Source of the DNA: Cryptosporangium aurantiacum
GTDB lineage: Bacteria; Actinomycetota; Actinomycetes; Mycobacteriales; Cryptosporangiaceae
Assembly (NCBI RefSeq): GCF_900143005.1
Contig: NZ_FRCS01000010.1
Coordinates: forward strand, 186,001-250,000
Reading direction: 5' to 3'
DNA length: 64,000 nucleotides
The notes under the pieces were generated by a model. It was not told where the DNA came from and searched no databases. It saw nothing but the letters and a program-made list of their open reading frames with translations. Positions 34,491 to 42,688 of this stretch are shown piece by piece. The number at the start of each line of letters is the position of its first letter. Positions within the stretch are counted from its first letter, which is position 1. The position numbers were made by a program, and so were the translations under genes.

Positions 34491-34703
34491 CTGGGTCTCT
34501 CCGGGTCTCGGGTGCTGGGCACGCGTCACCGCACGGAAAGACCAATGCGGTGACACCTCGGCGGTCCCGGTAGACGCCGTGGGTCACATGCTGACGACCT
34601 CTGTCTCGATAGTGCATCTGTGTCCCCTGCAATGCAACTCCCACTTCGGCGTGGTGCGATTTCGAGGCTGGTGTGGCGGTTCGCGTGGTGCCACACTCGC
34701 GCC

Positions 34704-35546
34704 GTGTCAGGAAGCCCCACGGTTCGTCGCCGTCGTATCGCCAGAGAACTGCGCCACCTCCGCGAGAAGGCGGGGATGACGCTCGAGCAAGCCGCCCGTC
34801 AGCTCGACATGTCACGCAGCAATCTGTCCCGCATAGAGACCGCTCAGATCGGGATCAAGCCCAGGGATGTCCGGGCCGCACTGGCCCTCTACGGCATCAC
34901 CGGGGACGATTCCGAACCGCTCATCGAGATCGCACGTGGCGCACAGCAGCGCGGCTGGTGGCAGAACTATGCCGACGTGCTGCCGGCCTGGTTCGAGTTC
35001 TACATCGGCCTGGAGGCCGAGGCGGTTCGAATCAGCACCTACGAGGCGGAGGCCGTGCCCGGCCTCCTGCAGACCGAGGCCTATGCCCGCGCGGCCTTCC
35101 GGGCCACCGCGGGGGACGACGACGTCGACCGCAAAGTCGCGGCCCGGCTGCGTCGCCAGGATCTACTCCGAGGAGATTCCCCGGCTGAATTGTCCGTCGT
35201 TCTGAACGAAGCAGTTTTGTTGCGGCCGTTCGGTGGCGTAACGGTGATGCGCGAGCAACTTGAGTACATAGCTCAGCTAGCGGCGCTACCCAACGTAACC
35301 GTTCAAGTGTTGCCATTCTCGGTCGGCGGGCACCCCGCGATGACGACACCCTATGTCATCCTTAGTTTCCCGGATCCTGACGACAATTCTGTCGTCTACC
35401 TGGATAACCTCACTGTGGGTATCGCTCTGGAGGAACCGGACCAGGTGGATGGGTATACCCTCGTGCACCAAAAGCTGTGTGGCATAGCGCTCACGCCGGA
35501 GCAATCCGTACTCCGGATCCGCGAAGCCGCTGGTGACATGTCGTAG
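34704..35546 (+). CDS. XRE family regulator with DUF5753 domain
   Basis: A 280-residue regulator of the large actinomycete XRE-DUF5753 type. The helix-turn-helix is IARELRHLREKAGMTLEQAA, then RQLDMSRSNLSRIETAQIG. The C-terminal DUF5753 has VRISTYEAEAVPGLLQTEAYARA, LNEAVLLRPFGG and PNVTVQVLPFSVGGHPAM. GTG 34704 was chosen because VSGSPTVRRRRIARELRHLR is the usual beginning. It is followed 25 bp later by the small DUF397 gene, its standard partner, and is divergent from the resolvase-fold pair. Confidence 0.88.
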   Translation: MSGSPTVRRRRIARELRHLREKAGMTLEQAARQLDMSRSNLSRIETAQIGIKPRDVRAALALYGITGDDSEPLIEIARGAQQRGWWQNYADVLPAWFEFYIGLEAEAVRISTYEAEAVPGLLQTEAYARAAFRATAGDDDVDRKVAARLRRQDLLRGDSPAELSVVLNEAVLLRPFGGVTVMREQLEYIAQLAALPNVTVQVLPFSVGGHPAMTTPYVILSFPDPDDNSVVYLDNLTVGIALEEPDQVDGYTLVHQKLCGIALTPEQSVLRIREAAGDMS

Positions 35547-35571
35547 TCGTGGCAGGAAAGCTGAGGCAGGT

Positions 35572-35778
35572 ATGGCAAACATCGATCTCACCTACGCTCC
35601 GTGGCGTAAGAGCAGTGCGAGCACGGGTAACGGCAACTGCGTCGAGGTTGCGCTGATGGAGTCTGTCGTTGCAGTGCGTGACACGAAAGACCGGGGTGGC
35701 CCAGCATTGGTGCTGCCCGCGGCGGGTTGGCAGTCGTTCATCGTCGGTGCCAAGTCCGGAGAGTTCGACCTGATCTGA
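35572..35778 (+). CDS. DUF397 domain-containing protein
   Basis: A 68-residue DUF397 protein: APWRKSSASTGNGNCVEVAL, VAVRDTKDRGGPALVLPAAGW and FIVGAKSGEFD, the complete family pattern. DUF397 genes almost always follow XRE-DUF5753 genes, as here; the pair behaves like a regulator with its small partner. ATG 35572 is the conserved start, with AGGCAGG ahead. Confidence 0.9.
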   Translation: MANIDLTYAPWRKSSASTGNGNCVEVALMESVVAVRDTKDRGGPALVLPAAGWQSFIVGAKSGEFDLI

Positions 35779-35925
35779 AACGCACGACCCACCACCTGGG
35801 CTCCCCGCTCGCGGAACCGCGTCCGGTCGGCAGGTTGCGGCCGGACTCCGCGGCGGGGTGGGACGGAATGAACGGACTGGTCGGCCAGCCGGGTAGCGCT
35901 GGTCGGACCGGATCGCCGGTCGCCT

Positions 35926-36675
35926 CTACCCGGCAGGTCGAATCACCAGGTCGCGGAGTACCGCGTCGGTGCCCCACGCGCTGAATCGCACCGCACCGCA
36001 CCCGCCGGCCAGTGGAACGCCGCCGTCGGGCAGTGGCTGGCCGTCGAACCACACCCGGGCGCGTGCACCGGCCAGGTCGACCCGGATGCGCGGGTTCTCC
36101 TCGGCGCTGGCCAGCACCGCGAGCGTGGTGCCGCGCGCGTCCGCCACCCGCACCTGCTCATCGACGCGGGAGTACTCGATCGACAGCGCTGCCGGAACCG
36201 TCGGGTCGGAACCGGCCCGGATGCCGAGGAGCAGGCCCGAGGCCGGCGGCTCCACCGCCGCGACCTCTGTCGCAGCCCGCGTCGTGCTCTGCCGCACGTC
36301 CTTCACGTGAACGCTGGCCTCCAGCCGACCGTCGCAGAACTCGGCGTCCGAGAGGTATGCGCCGCCGGTTGCCGCCGGTGCGTTCACGGTCAGCCCGCTC
36401 TGCGGATCACCGCTCACCGTCGCGTCGCCGAACGCCTGAGCGGTCGTCGGACGCAATGCCGCCGGGGTCGGCCGGTCGGCGGAGCGCGGCTTGGTCAGGT
36501 CGTGTGCCCGTAAACCGACCATCAGCGCGAGCAGCAGGACGATGCCCGCGACGATCGCGCCCATGCGCGCCGGGGCGCCCGGACGAGTGCCACGCAGGCT
36601 GAGCGCGACGAGGATCCCGACTACCACGACGACCATCGCCACGGTGGCCTGATCGGACCTGCTCAAGGACTCCAC
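35926..36675 (-). CDS. Membrane-anchored protein with jelly-roll-like outer domain
   Basis: A 249-residue protein. Two N-terminal membrane helices at about residues 10-27 and 38-57 (VAMVVVVVGILVALSL; MGAIVAGIVLLLALMVGL) precede a ~180-residue domain. The latter has strands such as AYLSDAEFCDGRLEASVHVKD, PAALSIEYSRVDEQVRVAD and RIRVDLAGARARVWFDGQPL, a pattern of concanavalin-like sandwich folds. No catalytic residues can be named. It stands alone between the DUF397 gene and the MarR gene. Function unknown. Confidence 0.65.
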   Translation of the reverse strand: MESLSRSDQATVAMVVVVVGILVALSLRGTRPGAPARMGAIVAGIVLLLALMVGLRAHDLTKPRSADRPTPAALRPTTAQAFGDATVSGDPQSGLTVNAPAATGGAYLSDAEFCDGRLEASVHVKDVRQSTTRAATEVAAVEPPASGLLLGIRAGSDPTVPAALSIEYSRVDEQVRVADARGTTLAVLASAEENPRIRVDLAGARARVWFDGQPLPDGGVPLAGGCGAVRFSAWGTDAVLRDLVIRPAG

Positions 36676-36731
36676 GCCGCTCCCTCCCCGGTGTGGAGGC
36701 TTGATGCCCGCTCCGGCGCGGGCTTAACACC

Positions 36732-37175
36732 TCACCAGACGGCAGGCCGGAGCGGTCCGCGCCCGACGACCCGGCGCAGATCGTCGACCAGCGCGGTGAT
36801 CCGGTCCTGGCCGAGAACTTCCACCCAGGCGCCGACGGCTTCGGCAGCGGCCGCGTCGGCGGCGCGGGTGCACGCCCAGCCCCGTTCGGTGAGGACGACG
36901 AGCCGCGCCCTGGCGTCGGAGGGGTGGGGGCGACGCTCCACATAGCCCTTGCCCACGAGTTCCTCGACTAGCTGGCTGGCGGCCTGTTTGGTGACGCCCA
37001 GGTGCTCGGCGATCTCGGTGACGGTCGCGCCGGACGGAGCGAGGCGGACGAACACGAACCCGTGCGTCGGCCGGAGGTCGTCGAAGCCGCGGCGGGCGGT
37101 GCCGGCATGGATCCGCTCGACGAGCGTGCCGGCGGCGCCGAGGAGCAGGGTGGAAAGCGCGAGTTCGTCCGCCAT
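36732..37175 (-). CDS. MarR family transcriptional regulator
   Basis: A 147-residue winged-helix protein. The recognition part is ATVTEIAEHLGVTKQAASQLVEELVGKGYVERR, followed by the wing HPSDARARLVVLTERG. ATG 37175 is the start. It is divergent from a cupin gene; the 73-bp gap holds a 14-bp perfect inverted repeat. It is expected to repress both genes until a ligand binds. Confidence 0.87.
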   Translation of the reverse strand: MADELALSTLLLGAAGTLVERIHAGTARRGFDDLRPTHGFVFVRLAPSGATVTEIAEHLGVTKQAASQLVEELVGKGYVERRPHPSDARARLVVLTERGWACTRAADAAAAEAVGAWVEVLGQDRITALVDDLRRVVGRGPLRPAVW

Positions 37176-37196
37176 GGAATCACCTTGACACAGAGA

Positions 37197-37230
37197 TCAA
37201 GCTGCTTGACTATTTGGTCAAGCAGCTTGA
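37197..37230. promoter_or_regulatory. MarR-type operator between divergent genes
   Basis: A perfect inverted repeat, TCAAGCTGCTTGAC (37197-37210) and GTCAAGCAGCTTGA (37217-37230), with a 6-bp AT-rich centre (TATTTG). Each arm is itself a near-palindrome (TCAAGC...GCTTGA), so two dimers could bind. A TTGACA (37185-37190) lies beside it. Position and symmetry make it the operator for the MarR/cupin pair. Confidence 0.8.
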
Positions 37231-37248
37231 CTAACTGGAGGAGTGGAC

Positions 37249-37620
37249 ATGCCTGTTCTTCAGGCCGATTCGGCGGTGACCCACGAGGTGCACGGTTCGC
37301 GATTCACGTCCTACGTGCGGCCGGCGGTGGGAAGCGCGGAGCTCTGTGCGTGGCGGCTGGACGTTCCGGCCGGCACGACCGGCGTACCGCACCGCCCGAG
37401 CCGGGAGGAGGTGCTGGTGATCCTCAGCGGCAGCGCCGAGGTGACGCTGGACGGCGAGGTGCGCACCGCCACCGCAGGCGACGTGGTTCTGGTGCCCGCC
37501 GGTGCGAGCTTCCGCGTGGACGTGGGTGACGAGCCGCTCCGGGCCTGGGTCACCACGTCCGTCGGCCTCACCGCGGAGTTGCCCGACGGCTCCACGCTCA
37601 CCCCGCCGTGGGCGGCATGA
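37249..37620 (+). CDS. Cupin domain protein
   Basis: A 123-residue single-domain cupin: VPHRPSREEVLVILSGSAEVTL is the first motif and TATAGDVVLVPAGASFRV the second. The metal-binding set is incomplete compared with classic cupins, so it may be a ligand-binding rather than catalytic form. ATG 37249 has GGAGGAG ahead. It is divergent from the MarR gene and very probably its target. Confidence 0.85.
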   Translation: MPVLQADSAVTHEVHGSRFTSYVRPAVGSAELCAWRLDVPAGTTGVPHRPSREEVLVILSGSAEVTLDGEVRTATAGDVVLVPAGASFRVDVGDEPLRAWVTTSVGLTAELPDGSTLTPPWAA

Positions 37621-37686
37621 CCGACCTGGAGCCGGCAGCCGTCCGCGCGCAAGGCACGGCCTCACGCGCGGACGACAGCGTCGTTC

Positions 37687-38265
37687 TCAGCGGGCCGTCC
37701 TCCGGGTCACGATGAGCTGGCCCCGGGAGTTGTTCCAAGCGCCGCGCCAGGCGGCGGCCAGGCGCGCACGGTCGGCCTGGTCGACCTTGATGCAGCCGAG
37801 GGTCCGGTAATGACGGAACGGCGCCCCTGGGGCGCCGCTCGAGTGGATGAACAGGTCGTTCCGCACCGTCTTGCGGTTCCGACACACGCGATCGGACACT
37901 CGCCAGACGTCACCCCGGACGGCTGGGTTGCCCGCCCGGTAGTTCGGCCAGAACCGGACGGCGTACTGCCCCACCGGCAGCACACCGCGGTTCTTCGCAC
38001 ACTCGTCGAGGGATCCCAGCCCACTGCCCGCCCGTACCGAGATGAACCGGCGGGCATGGTCGTGGCGCGATGAGTAGTAGAGCGTCAGCCGGCTGTTCTG
38101 CGGCGCGCGTACGTTGATCGCGTAGTAGAAGCGGGGCACCGCCCGCTCGGAATACCGGTCGTAGACGCCGGTGACCTGCGTGCCCGCCGCGGCCGGCGGC
38201 GCGGCCAACCCGAGCGTGGTGACGACGCCGATCGCGGCGGTCACGATGTTGCGAATCGTGCTCAA
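37687..38265 (-). CDS. Secreted L,D-transpeptidase-like protein
   Basis: A 192-residue exported protein. The signal peptide STIRNIVTAAIGVVTTLGLAA ends near PPAAAG. The C-terminal half carries LFIHSSG ... YRTLGCIKV, i.e. the HxxG/S and S/T-x-GC[IV] spaced motif of L,D-transpeptidase (YkuD/Tlde1-like) domains, with the Cys as nucleophile. The region before it reads YYAINVRAPQNSRLTLYYSS. The likely role is cross-linking or modifying peptidoglycan. The start is taken as TTG 38265, since GGAGAGGAG lies 6-7 nt ahead and the signal peptide begins directly. It has no operon partner. Confidence 0.6.
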   Translation of the reverse strand: MSTIRNIVTAAIGVVTTLGLAAPPAAAGTQVTGVYDRYSERAVPRFYYAINVRAPQNSRLTLYYSSRHDHARRFISVRAGSGLGSLDECAKNRGVLPVGQYAVRFWPNYRAGNPAVRGDVWRVSDRVCRNRKTVRNDLFIHSSGAPGAPFRHYRTLGCIKVDQADRARLAAAWRGAWNNSRGQLIVTRRTAR

Positions 38266-38463
38266 TCCGAACTCCTCTCCGGCGCGCGCACGGATAGCGC
38301 GCGGGAGAACAGGACACATCAGGAGAAAAGACGCTTTCGGAGCGGGTCGGCGTTTCTAGATTTGTCGACTCGACACCGTGGTTTCGGTGCGCCCGCGTCG
38401 CAGTCGTCCGACCGGACACGGGTACGTTCAGGCTGACCCGTACTAAGCGACTTGGAGACGGAC

Positions 38464-38889
38464 ATGGCGCTTACCAGCACCGCGACTGCGCACTGGGAAG
38501 GAAGCCTTTTCGAGGGCAAGGGATCGGTCAACCTCGACTCCTCCCGCCTCGGCTCGTTCGACATCAACTGGAAGGCCCGCTCGGAAGGGCAGGACTCCAC
38601 CACCACCCCCGAGGAGCTGCTGGGTGCCGCGCACGCGGCCTGCTTCTCGATGGCGTTCTCCAACGGGCTGGCCAAGGCCGGCACGCCGCCGACCGCGCTG
38701 AACACCACCGCTGACGTGACGTTCGTGCCCGGCACCGGCATCACCGGCATCAAGCTCACGGTCCGCGGCGACGTCCCCGGCATCTCCGCGGACGACTTCG
38801 CGGCCGCCGCTGCCGATGCCAAGGCGAACTGCCCGGTGAGCAAGGCGCTCGCGGGGGTCGAGATCACGCTCGACGCCGCGCTCGCCTGA
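38464..38889 (+). CDS. OsmC family peroxiredoxin-like protein
   Basis: A 141-residue OsmC/Ohr-family protein: TATAHWEGSLFEGKGSVNL, PEELLGAAHAACFSMAFS (first active-site Cys) and AKANCPVSKAL (second Cys). Both cysteines of the family are present, so it should reduce organic or lipid hydroperoxides in the cytoplasm, with a lipoyl or thiol reductant. ATG 38464 is the conserved start with TTGGAGACGG ahead. A strong terminator follows. Confidence 0.88.
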   Translation: MALTSTATAHWEGSLFEGKGSVNLDSSRLGSFDINWKARSEGQDSTTTPEELLGAAHAACFSMAFSNGLAKAGTPPTALNTTADVTFVPGTGITGIKLTVRGDVPGISADDFAAAAADAKANCPVSKALAGVEITLDAALA

Positions 38890-38900
38890 GCAGCGACGTA

Positions 38901-38935
38901 CGCGAAGGGCCCCGGTTCTTCCGGGGCCCTTCGCG
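38901..38935 (+). terminator. Intrinsic terminator after osmC-like gene
   Basis: A 15-bp perfect stem (CGCGAAGGGCCCCGG and its complement) with a TTCTT loop, starting 12 bp after the stop of the OsmC-like gene. It is followed by CATTTC rather than a long T run. Confidence 0.8.
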
Positions 38936-39080
38936 CATTTCGGGTCGGCGAAGAACGAGCCGTTTGTGGACCGGGGGCTGCGGAGACGCCCCGAGCCGGA
39001 AAAACTTGGGTGAACTGGGCGTGAGTACCGGCCGTTATCCGGGTAGCCCTTCGAATGCCACCTGGTGAGGGAGGGCAGCC

Positions 39081-39395
39081 ATGGACCGGCCGCCAACGCG
39101 CTTCGACGTCAGCACGACCGATGGCTGCACCGTCCTGCGCGTGTTGGGTGACCTGGATTCCGATTCGGCGCCCACGTTGCGGACGATGCTGTCCAAGGAG
39201 TTCGACGTCGGCCATGACGTCATCGTCGATCTGGCGAACTGCCCGTTCCTCGACTCGGTCGGCATCGGGGTGCTGGTCTTCGGCTGGAAGGCCGCGGAGA
39301 CCGAGGGAACCCGGTTCCACCTGCGCAACATCGGTCGGTACGCGCAGCGGGTACTCGACCTGGTCGGGCTGAGCGATCTGATCCCGGTGGCCTGA
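39081..39395 (+). CDS. STAS-domain anti-sigma-factor antagonist
   Basis: A 104-residue SpoIIAA-like STAS protein: TVLRVLGDLDSDSAPTLRTM, VIVDLANCPFLDSVGIGVLV, with Ser59 in the position phosphorylated by anti-sigma kinases. It would act in partner switching: dephosphorylated protein binds the anti-sigma kinase and frees a sigma factor. The kinase is not identified here. ATG 39081 has GAGGGAGGG ahead. It is followed by a terminator that separates it from the convergent GAF-protein gene. Confidence 0.88.
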   Translation: MDRPPTRFDVSTTDGCTVLRVLGDLDSDSAPTLRTMLSKEFDVGHDVIVDLANCPFLDSVGIGVLVFGWKAAETEGTRFHLRNIGRYAQRVLDLVGLSDLIPVA

Positions 39396-39399
39396 CGAA

Positions 39400-39429
39400 A
39401 ATCGGCGCCGACCAGGGTCGGCGCCGATT
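39400..39429. terminator. Bidirectional hairpin between STAS and GAF genes
   Basis: AATCGGCGCCGAC (39400-39412) and GTCGGCGCCGATT (39417-39429) form a perfect 13-bp stem with a 4-nt loop. A/T ends on both sides allow use in either direction between the convergent genes. Confidence 0.8.
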
Positions 39430-39450
39430 CTCCGGGTTGGAGGGTGGCCG

Positions 39451-39999
39451 TCAGCCGTTGGTGAAGAACGTCGGCATGTAGTCCGGCGAGTTCCGGCTCG
39501 GGTGCTGCTCGAACGCCGTGACGACGTCCTCGGCGGCGGCCCGCAGTTCGGCGATCTCCTCGTCGCTGAACAGGTGCGGCTCGACGTCGATGACGCAGTG
39601 CGCGCCGAGGACCTGCCCGGACGGTGTGATCAGCGGGGCGCCGGCGTAGGCGCGGATGCCGTCGAGCTCGACGACCGGGTTCGTGCACTGCACCGGGTCG
39701 GTGATGGCGTCCGAAACGATGTACGGCTCGCGGGTCAGCACGGTCTGCGCGCAGAACGCCCACTCGGCGGGCCCGCCCGGGCCGCCGCGCAGCCACCCGT
39801 CGACGCCGTGGCTGCCGGCGATCAGCATCGCGTTGTCGAGCATCAGCGTGGTCATCGCGGTCGGCATGTGCAGGTGCGCCGCAGTCCGCATCGCGATGGC
39901 GTCCAGCTGCTGCTTCAGGTGGGCATCGTCGACGTCGTAGCACGCCAGCGCCGCGAGGCGCTCCTTGTCGGCCAGGCGGTGGTGCAGAAGGGTGCTCAT
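39451..39999 (-). CDS. GAF domain protein
   Basis: A 182-residue protein consisting mainly of a GAF domain: LDAIAMRTAAHLHMPTAMTTL, AEWAFCAQTVLTREPYIVSD, RAYAGAPLITPSGQVLGAHCV and LFSDEEIAELRAAAEDV. Conserved Cys at AFCAQ and H/C in GAHCV could bind a ligand or cofactor. ATG 39999 overlaps the stop of the upstream 103-residue gene (ATGA), so the pair is coupled. It belongs to a signalling cluster, and is likely a light, redox or small-molecule sensor without output domain. Confidence 0.75.
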   Translation of the reverse strand: MSTLLHHRLADKERLAALACYDVDDAHLKQQLDAIAMRTAAHLHMPTAMTTLMLDNAMLIAGSHGVDGWLRGGPGGPAEWAFCAQTVLTREPYIVSDAITDPVQCTNPVVELDGIRAYAGAPLITPSGQVLGAHCVIDVEPHLFSDEEIAELRAAAEDVVTAFEQHPSRNSPDYMPTFFTNG

Positions 40000-40307
40000 G
40001 CCGTGCTCCCGATCAGTTCCCGGTCGGTGGCGATCGCGTCGAAGGCCGCCACCCGGATCTCCAGCGAGCGACCGCACAGCGCGGTGATCGGATCGCTGGA
40101 CTTCATCGCATCGATGACCCGGTCCAGTGCCTCCGGGTCGGTCTCGTTCCCGGTCAGCCGCGTCTCGCGCAGCAGCTGGGTCCAGATGCGGTCGGTGATC
40201 TCGGCGTAGATCTCGGCCAGTGCCTGGTGGGCCTCGTCGAGGTCGGGCCGGGGCAGACCGTAGGGCCCGGACGTGGCGCCGGGTGGGGGGTGCGGGAGAT
40301 CGATCAT
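39996..40307 (-). CDS. Hypothetical protein coupled to GAF protein
   Basis: A 103-residue protein, mainly helical: LDEAHQALAEIYAEITDRIWTQLL, DPEALDRVIDAMKSSDPITALCG, LEIRVAAFDAIATDRELIG. No family recognised. ATG 40307 starts it, and the following GAF gene begins inside its stop codon. The coupling suggests a physical pairing with the GAF protein. Confidence 0.65.
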   Translation of the reverse strand: MIDLPHPPPGATSGPYGLPRPDLDEAHQALAEIYAEITDRIWTQLLRETRLTGNETDPEALDRVIDAMKSSDPITALCGRSLEIRVAAFDAIATDRELIGSTA

Positions 40308-40406
40308 GGTCGTCGTCCGTCCTCACGTGCCGCCACGGATCAACTACGGGCGGTTACCACGATGATCACCCATTTCGGGCATTTAGCCAACCCTTGGGTG
40401 GCGCAG

Positions 40407-40859
40407 CTACCTCCGGCGCCCGGGGAGCTGGGCGGTTTGGCCGTAGAACTGCTCGATCTGCACCACGACGCTCTCGAACTCGGCGAAGTCGACCGGCTTC
40501 GTGACGTACGCGTTCGCGTGCAGGTCGTAGGAGCGCAGGATGTCCTCGTCGGCGGCGGACGTGGTCAGCACCACAACCGGGATGCTCGCCAGTGACTCGT
40601 CGTCCTTCAGCTCCTCCAGAACCTCTCGCCCGCTCTTGCGCGGCATGTTCAGGTCCAGCAGGACGAGGTGCGGCCGCGGTGCGTCCGCGTGCTCGCCCTC
40701 GCGTCGGAGGAACTGCATGGCGACGACGCCGTCCGGCACGACGTGGAGCGTGCTGCCTAGCCCGTGGGTGGCCAGCGCCTCTTCGATGATCATGACGTCG
40801 CCGGCGTCGTCGTCGACGATTAGGACTTCGAACGGAGGGGGCGGCGAATACTGCGACAT
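40407..40859 (-). CDS. Single-domain response regulator (Rcp1-like)
   Basis: A 150-residue stand-alone receiver. It has the acidic pair VDDDAGD (Asp16-18), phosphoacceptor Asp69 (VLLDLNMPRKSG), switch Thr100 (VVLTTSA) and Lys121 (VTKPVD). The spacing is that of the Rcp1/CheY-like receivers paired with bacteriophytochrome-type kinases. ATG 40859 with GGAGG at 7 nt is preferred. It lies 126 bp downstream of the PAS-GAF histidine kinase gene on the same strand, the probable phosphodonor. Confidence 0.87.
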   Translation of the reverse strand: MSQYSPPPPFEVLIVDDDAGDVMIIEEALATHGLGSTLHVVPDGVVAMQFLRREGEHADAPRPHLVLLDLNMPRKSGREVLEELKDDESLASIPVVVLTTSAADEDILRSYDLHANAYVTKPVDFAEFESVVVQIEQFYGQTAQLPGRRR

Positions 40860-40985
40860 GGGAAGGCCTCCTACCGCGTACGGGTGAGAGTCCCGCGCGC
40901 TGCTGGACGGGAGACTGGCGCTCATCGTACGGGTCCGGAACCTGACGGTGGTATAGCGGCCAGCGTCCGTGGGTATGGCTGTTCC

Positions 40986-42653
40986 TCAGGGTTCGTCGGG
41001 CCCACGAACCGGCAGCGAGACGGCCATCGTGGTGCCCGGACGCCCGTGCCGCGCCTGGAGGTTGCCCGCGTGTCGTTCGGCGATCGCGCGAGCCAGTGGA
41101 AGGCCGAGACCGGACCCCCCGGTGATACCCCGCGCGGTGGCGGCCGACGAGCGGAAGAACCGTTCGAACAACCGGGACCGCTCGTCCTCCGGGATCCCCA
41201 TCCCGTTGTCGGAGACGGTCAGCACCGCTAGTTCGCCGTGCCGCTCCAGTCGCACCCGAACGTCACCACCGTCCGGGGAGTACTTCACGGCGTTGGACAC
41301 CAACTGGTCCACCAACTGCCGCAGACGCGCGGGATCACCACACAGCGACAGCACTCGCGGAGCGTCCACCTCGATCTTGACGTCATTGGCCTCGGCCGCG
41401 GGCCGGAGCGCCGACACCGCCGCACCCACCAACTCGACGAAGTCGAGCTGGTCGAGGTCCAGCGAGATGTCCCCGGACTCGAGGCCGGCCAAGTCGAGCA
41501 GGTCGGCGACGATCTGGCGCAGCGCGTGCGCGTTGCGGTCGACGGACTCCAGCAGCGTCCGGTTGTCGCCGGTGATCCCGTCCGTGTCGGTGAGGAGCAG
41601 TTCGGTGTGGGAGACGATCGAGGTCAGCGGCGTGCGGAGTTCATGCCCGACGAGCGCGAGGAAGTCGTCCTTGGTCCGGGTCAGCTCCAGCGCGAGCTCG
41701 TCGGCCCGGCGTCTGGCCAGGAACTGCCCGACGTGCGCGGCGACGCCGCCCAGCAGGGCGATCAGTGAGTTCTCCGGCTCCTCGACGGTGGCGCCGAAGA
41801 ATGCCAGGACGCCGATGAACTGCTCCGGAGTGCGGATCGGCACCGCGATCGCCGAACGCAGCCCGAACCGGCTCGCGGTGTCGGCGAGTCGGGTGTCGCC
41901 GCTGGTGGAGACGTCGGCGTACCAGCGGGGCGCCCCGGTCTCCCAGACCTGACCGGCCAGACCGCTGCCGCGCGGCAGCGAGTCGGGCAGCGGGCCGGAC
42001 GGGCGGTGACCGGGTGCGACCCAGCGGGCGGCCGGGTGCAGGACGTCCTCCGCCTCGTCGGCGAGCCAGAGCTCGCCGTAGGGCCAGGACAGCCGTGCGC
42101 CGACCGCCGCGAGCACGCCGGCACCCGCGTCGGCCACCGACGCCTCGGTGGTCAGCGCCTCGGACACCGCCAGCTCGCAGTCGCCCAGCCGGGCGGCCAG
42201 CCGGCGTTCGGTGACGTCGTGCAGGGCGAGCAGCGCGCCGAGCAGCCGCCCCTCCGCGTCCCGGACGGGCTGGCCGTGCACGTGGTAGGTCCGTGGGCGC
42301 CGTCCGTCCGGACCGAGGTGGACTTCCAGGCCGTGCAGCTGCTCGCCGCGCAGTGCCCGGACGAGCGGGAGTTCGCCGTGCACCGCCCGTGAGCCGTCCG
42401 GGTTCCGCAGGCAGCTGGTGATCCGGTGGATGTCGGCGCCGACCTCCAGTTCGCCGCGGACGCCTGCGTCCGGTTGCCAGCTCGCCGCGTCACCGCGGTC
42501 GCAGGCCCGCGCCATCGCGCGGTTGAAGAGCAGGATCCGCCCCTTCGGATCGCAGACCACGACCGCTGTGTCGAGGTTCTCCAGCAGCGCACGGAGATAG
42601 GGCTGGGGGAGGTCGGCGGGAAACTCCGCCGGAATAGTGTCCTGCTGAGCCAT
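40986..42653 (-). CDS. PAS-GAF sensor histidine kinase
   Basis: A 555-residue soluble hybrid sensor. A PAS domain (residues ~15-140, with LLENLDTAVVVCDPKGRILLF) is followed by a GAF domain (~165-310, with AARLSWPYGELWLAD and SRFGLRSAIAVPIRT). A HisKA helix LALVGHELRTPLTS (His ~337) and an intact HATPase_c domain come last: QLVSNAVKYSPDGG, VSDNGMGIPEDERSRLF and GGSGLGLPLARAI. There is no membrane segment, so it senses a cytoplasmic signal. ATG 42653 is the start. The receiver gene downstream is its likely target. Confidence 0.88.
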   Translation of the reverse strand: MAQQDTIPAEFPADLPQPYLRALLENLDTAVVVCDPKGRILLFNRAMARACDRGDAASWQPDAGVRGELEVGADIHRITSCLRNPDGSRAVHGELPLVRALRGEQLHGLEVHLGPDGRRPRTYHVHGQPVRDAEGRLLGALLALHDVTERRLAARLGDCELAVSEALTTEASVADAGAGVLAAVGARLSWPYGELWLADEAEDVLHPAARWVAPGHRPSGPLPDSLPRGSGLAGQVWETGAPRWYADVSTSGDTRLADTASRFGLRSAIAVPIRTPEQFIGVLAFFGATVEEPENSLIALLGGVAAHVGQFLARRRADELALELTRTKDDFLALVGHELRTPLTSIVSHTELLLTDTDGITGDNRTLLESVDRNAHALRQIVADLLDLAGLESGDISLDLDQLDFVELVGAAVSALRPAAEANDVKIEVDAPRVLSLCGDPARLRQLVDQLVSNAVKYSPDGGDVRVRLERHGELAVLTVSDNGMGIPEDERSRLFERFFRSSAATARGITGGSGLGLPLARAIAERHAGNLQARHGRPGTTMAVSLPVRGPDEP

Positions 42654-42688
42654 CTCGCGGACTTTAAACCAAAAACAGCGTAATTCTC

